Source of the DNA: Nitrospirota bacterium
GTDB lineage: Bacteria > Nitrospirota > Thermodesulfovibrionia > Thermodesulfovibrionales > SM23-35
Length of the DNA stretch: 8,568 nt
Direction: 5' to 3'
Assembly (NCBI GenBank): GCA_018262395.1
Contig: JAGSYM010000206.1
Location: 1-8,568 of the forward strand
Numbering within the stretch: position 1 is the first letter of the stretch; the number at the start of each line of letters is the position of its first letter. Under the pieces are notes generated by a model that searched no databases, was not told where the DNA came from, and worked only from the letters and a program-made list of their open reading frames with translations. Of the stretch, positions 5,078-8,568 are shown piece after piece. A program made the position numbers and the translations under genes.

Positions 5078-7604
5078 ATTGATCTACATACATATCCGTA
5101 ACCGCGTCATTAAACATGGCCATATCGAGTTGTTTGGTGTACGCCGTCAGCTTGCCCATAACCACTAATTTATCTTCAATGGTCGCTTGTTTGTATTTCG
5201 TAAGGACCGCATTCATAACATCCTCTTTGATATTCACCCTGAAATCCATTGCCTTGAGGATTTCCTTTATGAGCCTTACTCTCCTCAATCTCCTGTCAAT
5301 GGCTGCTCCTCCCCCTTTGAAGAAAAACTTAATGTAATTGTCATTGATGTTTTCACCTGCATATGCCTCGATCATCGAGAAATGATAGCCGAGACGGATA
5401 CTGAAGTTCACATAATGTTTCGATACCACAGCAAAACTTTTTTTGCCGGTCTCCTGAAGCTGGTTCTCAGGCACCGAGGCTGAATGTGCGAGCATTCCGA
5501 AAAATCCCTTCGCATCAACCGGTGGAGGGCCAGGCCATCTCATGCTCTTCATGCCCTTCAGTAACGCTAACAACGGGATTGAGAACACATCCTCAACAGT
5601 CGCCTTCTTCACCTTTTCCTTCACCCCACCCTCAATGTCCACCATGTGGACATCAACAGGGATACCGGCTGAAAGATCGATAGTATGCGTATCCTCGACA
5701 TCATGCTCTTCCCCAATCCCGAACATCTCCTCCATTGCCGCTTCATGAGCAAACCGGGTTATGTCGTGATAGGTCTTGCAGTACTCCGGCTTGAATGTCT
5801 CACTGTTAGGGTCTGTTAAATTGAGCGGGACAACCCATTTCAATACTTTTTCGAGTGTTTTAAATAAATGTGTTTCCTTGAAAGGCTCTTTTTTATTCTG
5901 CGCGTATTCAATGAGCTCAGGAACCTTTCCTTCGTAAATATTGCAGTTAATAGCATCAACGGTTATCTCCTGTCCATTCTGAAGAACGCTTGTAGAAACC
6001 TCGGTATCAAGGATTGTGGGGATCTGATATTCCCTGGACAATGATGCCATATGACCGGTTGCACTTCCGACATCGGTAATAATAGCTGATGCCTTATTCA
6101 TAACGGTCACAAATTTCGGCGAGGTATGTTTTGCAATCAGCACGGCACCTTCAGGGAAATTATTCAAATCCTCGTCATCCTGTAAAATGAAGGCTTTTCC
6201 AAAACCGACTCCCTTGCACGCGATTACCCCTTTATCAAGAATAATCGTGTAATTTTCGAAGCGTGTGGGAAGAGCGGCTCCTGACGTGGCCGACACTAAT
6301 ATTCTCAAGGGCCTTGACTGCAGGATATACATCTTCCCGTCACTTCCGGCAGCCCATTCAATGTCCTGGGGGCAGCCGTAATAATGTTCCAGCTCCAGAG
6401 CGTATTTCGCCAGGATTCTTATCTGTTCATCGGGAAGACACTGTTTCCCTTTCCTATCGTCAGGAACCGGAACTTCTCTCAGTTCCCCCGTTTCAGCATT
6501 AATGAGCATTTTCCCCTGATCCGATACAATCCTGTCAACGATAGTCCCTTCAGGATGCCTTGATACCGTATAGGTATCGGGAGTAACGGTCCCATCCACA
6601 ACCGTAACCCCGAGGCCGTGCACCGCATTTATTAAAATGTGATCAGTCGATGGATCATTCGGGTCCCGAGAGTACATAACCCCGCCTGCAACCGCATCCA
6701 CCATATTCAGAACTCCGACAGCCATTACCATTTCTCCTTCGGAAAATCCTTTTGTCTTAGAGTAAAAAATCGCCCGCGGGGTAAAAAGGCTTGCCACAAC
6801 TTCTTTATATTTCTGAATGATAAGATCTCCGGGAACATTGAGAAACGTTGCATACTGTCCGGCAAAGCTGAATTCACTGTCCTCCCGGATTGCACTGCTT
6901 CTGACCGATACCATTGGTTTCCCGCCATGTTTTTTACACAGCTTAGCATAGGCACTCAGGACAGACTCCTGTAAATCAGGCGGCACCGGAGTCTGTACGA
7001 TGATATCCTGTATCTCTTTGCTGACCTTATTGAGTTCTTCGAGATTGTCTATGCTGAGTGTTGACATTTTCTTGCTGATTTTTTCAAGAAGCCCTTCGTG
7101 GTCCATGAACTTGATGAATGCATATGCACTGATCGCAAACCCGTCAGGAGTCGGAAGATTCAGATTACTCTTCACATCACCTAAATGTGCGATCTTTCCT
7201 CCGGCGATTCCGACTGTTTCCCCGGTGAGATTTTCCAGAGGTATCGTAAGATCACTGACCGGGACTTCTACTTTATATTCAAGGATTTTTTCGATCTCCC
7301 TGTTAATACCGGCATGAATTTGGGTGAACTGAGAATACTTATTGTCAGAAAGCACATTAAGGCTATCTATTATCTTCACCATTTGATACCCGATAAGCTG
7401 GGCATTCGTTTTTATATAATGCGTATCAAACAAATATTCACCTGAAAGCTTTTCTTCCAAATCCGCCATGAGTTCGAGGACTTGATTGTTTGTTGAGAGG
7501 AGGGTCTGAAACGCCTTATACCTGGCCTTCAGAGACTCCTGTGCCGTATTGTTCTGCACTTTTTCTTCTGAAGATTTTCTAAGAAATTTTGGGAGTTTAA
7601 ACAT
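5046..7604 (-). CDS. PEP synthase-like protein (PPDK_N ATP-binding + phospho-His domain) with an unusual C-terminal domain
   Basis: This 852-residue protein has four parts. A helical N-terminal region (about 1-115) is followed by a pyruvate-phosphate-dikinase-type ATP-binding domain (about 116-437), with GGKIAHLGDV, then VSVRSSAIREDS containing R235, and ending QDIEWA...LQSRPL. Next is a swivelling phospho-histidine domain (about 450-560); GSATGHMASLSREYQIPTI carries the expected histidine, H518. The last 290 or so residues do not resemble the PEP/pyruvate-binding TIM barrel: I see no NDLTQ-like motif and no catalytic cysteine loop. ATP-dependent phosphorylation of the histidine therefore looks intact, but the final acceptor is unknown. 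Rifampin phosphotransferase and phenylphosphate synthase are precedents for this fold acting on other acceptors. The protein has no signal peptide and should be cytoplasmic. The ATG at 7604 has only a weak GGGG site 11 bases upstream. A TATAAT on the minus strand (7615-7610) is too close to the start for an ordinary leader. The 3' end overlaps the receiver gene. Confidence 0.88.
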   Translation of the reverse strand: MFKLPKFLRKSSEEKVQNNTAQESLKARYKAFQTLLSTNNQVLELMADLEEKLSGEYLFDTHYIKTNAQLIGYQMVKIIDSLNVLSDNKYSQFTQIHAGINREIEKILEYKVEVPVSDLTIPLENLTGETVGIAGGKIAHLGDVKSNLNLPTPDGFAISAYAFIKFMDHEGLLEKISKKMSTLSIDNLEELNKVSKEIQDIIVQTPVPPDLQESVLSAYAKLCKKHGGKPMVSVRSSAIREDSEFSFAGQYATFLNVPGDLIIQKYKEVVASLFTPRAIFYSKTKGFSEGEMVMAVGVLNMVDAVAGGVMYSRDPNDPSTDHILINAVHGLGVTVVDGTVTPDTYTVSRHPEGTIVDRIVSDQGKMLINAETGELREVPVPDDRKGKQCLPDEQIRILAKYALELEHYYGCPQDIEWAAGSDGKMYILQSRPLRILVSATSGAALPTRFENYTIILDKGVIACKGVGFGKAFILQDDEDLNNFPEGAVLIAKHTSPKFVTVMNKASAIITDVGSATGHMASLSREYQIPTILDTEVSTSVLQNGQEITVDAINCNIYEGKVPELIEYAQNKKEPFKETHLFKTLEKVLKWVVPLNLTDPNSETFKPEYCKTYHDITRFAHEAAMEEMFGIGEEHDVEDTHTIDLSAGIPVDVHMVDIEGGVKEKVKKATVEDVFSIPLLALLKGMKSMRWPGPPPVDAKGFFGMLAHSASVPENQLQETGKKSFAVVSKHYVNFSIRLGYHFSMIEAYAGENINDNYIKFFFKGGGAAIDRRLRRVRLIKEILKAMDFRVNIKEDVMNAVLTKYKQATIEDKLVVMGKLTAYTKQLDMAMFNDAVTDMYVDQFTAFYSLSEP

Positions 7605-7639
7605 CCATAATTATACCCCAAGATATATAAAAAAAACTC

Positions 7640-7668
7640 TTGACAAGTTTATTTAGTATCATTATACT
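7640..7668 (+). promoter_or_regulatory. Sigma-70 promoter for the GntR-family gene
   Basis: TTGACA at 7640-7645 and TATACT at 7663-7668 are separated by 17 bases, close to the ideal vegetative promoter. Transcription would start near 7675, leaving a leader of about 50 bases before the ATG at 7727. The stretch downstream is very AT-rich. Confidence 0.75.
7655..7668. promoter_or_regulatory. Candidate operator palindrome over the -10 box
   Basis: AGTAT (7655-7659) and ATACT (7664-7668) form a perfect inverted repeat around a 4-base centre and cover the -10 element. GntR/HutC regulators commonly bind palindromes with GT and AC in the half-sites, which this has. TATACTTT recurs as a direct repeat at 7663-7670 and 7682-7689, 19 bases apart. 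Autorepression by the downstream regulator, perhaps also affecting the divergent gene, is inferred. Confidence 0.5.
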
Positions 7669-7726
7669 TTTTCGAACTTAATATACTTTCCTCCTATCAT
7701 TATTACATTATTAAATAATATTTATT

Positions 7727-8461
7727 ATGGAATTAATCGACAGAGAAGATCATCAAAAACTGTATCTGCAGCTCTACGAAATCTTAAAGAAAAAGATCGA
7801 GAATAATGAATGGCCGATTGGGGCACAGATCCCGACTGAAGAAGAACTCTGCAAGATGTTTAATGTCAGCAGGGCTACAGTAAGGACAGCTGTTCTGGAA
7901 CTTGTCAGACAAGGGTATCTGAAACGGCAGCAAGGGAAAGGAACCTTTATCTACAAAAATATCGTCTCTGAAGGTCTTACGATGCTCACAAACTTCAGAG
8001 AACTTCTCTTTGAAGAAGGCCTCAATTTCTCCACAACCGTTCTTGCCCGCACAGTCATGATGCCCGTCGAGGATCTCGATGTGAAACTTGGGATCCCGAA
8101 AGACAAACATATTATCTACATAAAACGGCTCCGGTCTATCGGAAACGAACCTCTCCTGCTGCAGGAAAGCTACATCCCGTATCATATATGTCCTTTGCTT
8201 TTGGAGGAAGATATCGAGCACTATCCCTTGTTTGACTTCTTTGAGAAAAAATACGGAGTGAAAATAACAAAAGTGAAAAACCATATAGAGGTCACATATC
8301 TGAACGCTGATGAAGCACGTCTTATCGGACTGCCGGAGGCGTCAGCCGCCATTCTCCTGAACCAGTATTTCTACTCCGGGGAAACGCTAATCATGTATAC
8401 ACGGTCAATTAAACGCACCGACAGATTTAAATTTTTATTGGAGCTTCAAAGAAAAGCGTAA
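7727..8461 (+). CDS. GntR/HutC-family transcriptional regulator with UTRA ligand domain
   Basis: The 244-residue protein has a GntR winged helix at residues 10-75, with PTEEELCKMFNVSRATVRTA as the helix-turn-helix and QGKGTF as the wing tip. A UTRA effector-binding domain follows (about 95-238), with the typical IYIKRLRSIGNEPLLLQESYIP stretch in two parts. Such proteins are dimeric and usually repress a neighbouring catabolic or transport operon until a small metabolite binds the UTRA domain. The ligand cannot be told from the sequence. The ATG at 7727 has no clear Shine-Dalgarno, in contrast to the strong site before the next gene, so the regulator may be made at a low level. It is probably cotranscribed with the gene at 8485, 23 bases downstream, and is divergent from the dikinase-like gene. 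A strong promoter and a palindrome lie upstream. Confidence 0.93.
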   Translation: MELIDREDHQKLYLQLYEILKKKIENNEWPIGAQIPTEEELCKMFNVSRATVRTAVLELVRQGYLKRQQGKGTFIYKNIVSEGLTMLTNFRELLFEEGLNFSTTVLARTVMMPVEDLDVKLGIPKDKHIIYIKRLRSIGNEPLLLQESYIPYHICPLLLEEDIEHYPLFDFFEKKYGVKITKVKNHIEVTYLNADEARLIGLPEASAAILLNQYFYSGETLIMYTRSIKRTDRFKFLLELQRKA

Positions 8462-8472
8462 CAAAAAAGAAA

Positions 8473-8478
8473 AGGAGG
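8473..8478 (+). promoter_or_regulatory. Strong Shine-Dalgarno for the last gene
   Basis: AGGAGG lies six bases before the ATG at 8485. It sits in the 23-base gap after the regulator's stop and supports a two-gene operon. Confidence 0.75.
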
Positions 8479-8484
8479 GAAATT

Positions 8485-8568
8485 ATGTCAGACAGAAAAG
8501 CTGCAAAAGATGTAATGATCGGTATTTTTGAGTATCCTCATGTGCCGTACTGGTTTACGGTCAGTCAG
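8485..8568 (+). CDS. Probable CBS-domain protein, 5' part
   Basis: Only the first 28 codons are in the window and the frame is open at the end. The start AAKDVMIGIFEYPHVPYWFT resembles the opening of a CBS domain, where a DVM or DIM motif precedes the first strand and a helix follows. CBS pairs bind AMP, ATP or other adenosyl ligands and tune the activity of enzymes or transporters. The call rests on a short stretch. If correct, an adenine-nucleotide sensor sits in an operon with the GntR regulator and beside the ATP-using dikinase-like gene. Confidence 0.5.
   Translation, partial: MSDRKAAKDVMIGIFEYPHVPYWFTVSQ

Noticed and set aside
7784..8284. Long minus-strand open frame under the GntR gene
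   Set aside because: It is antisense to a clear GntR-UTRA protein, has no recognisable domain, and looks like a frame shadow.

Overview
The window reads as ordinary bacterial chromosome at mid GC. It contains regulatory and signalling genes, and its longer gaps carry short dispersed repeats. Several features recall Nitrospirota or Desulfobacterota (deltaproteobacterial) genomes, probably anaerobes: a GltD-like flavoprotein with a cysteine-rich ferredoxin tail, a NifA-type sigma-54 activator, a Cache/PAS histidine kinase with a lone receiver, and REP-like palindromes containing TGAGCCTGTCGAA. This assignment is an impression from family resemblance, not a computed one.

Layout. 1-465: 3' end of an NAD(P)/FAD oxidoreductase with a two-cluster ferredoxin tail. 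466-686: a gap filled by a nested inverted-repeat module. 687-2204: complete GAF / AAA+ (sigma-54) / Fis-type activator of the NifA type. 2205-2558: a structured, REP-like gap holding a second, inverted, nearly identical copy of the 50-bp repeat found at 537-586. 2559-4478: membrane histidine kinase, cut off just after its N-box. 4471-4650: the missing C-terminal tip of that kinase in another frame; the ATP-lid region between the two parts is absent. 4682-5077: single-domain response regulator. 5046-7604 (minus): large PEP-synthase-like protein with the ATP-binding and phospho-histidine domains but an unrecognised C-terminal domain in place of the PEP/pyruvate-binding barrel; its 3' end overlaps the regulator's by 32 bp. 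7605-7726: divergent control region with an excellent sigma-70 promoter and an overlapping palindrome. 7727-8461: GntR/HutC-type regulator with a UTRA domain. 8485-8568: first 28 codons of a probable CBS-domain protein.

How the parts may work together. The kinase and receiver form a two-component pair, but the kinase as read cannot bind ATP normally, so the pair is either decaying or mis-assembled here. The GntR regulator, the probable CBS protein in the same operon and the divergent dikinase-like gene share one control region. They may form a metabolite-sensing unit governing a phosphotransfer reaction of unknown acceptor, and this is the best candidate for an undescribed system. The NifA-type gene has no nif genes or NifA upstream sites (TGT-N10-ACA) in the gaps of this window, so its targets lie elsewhere.
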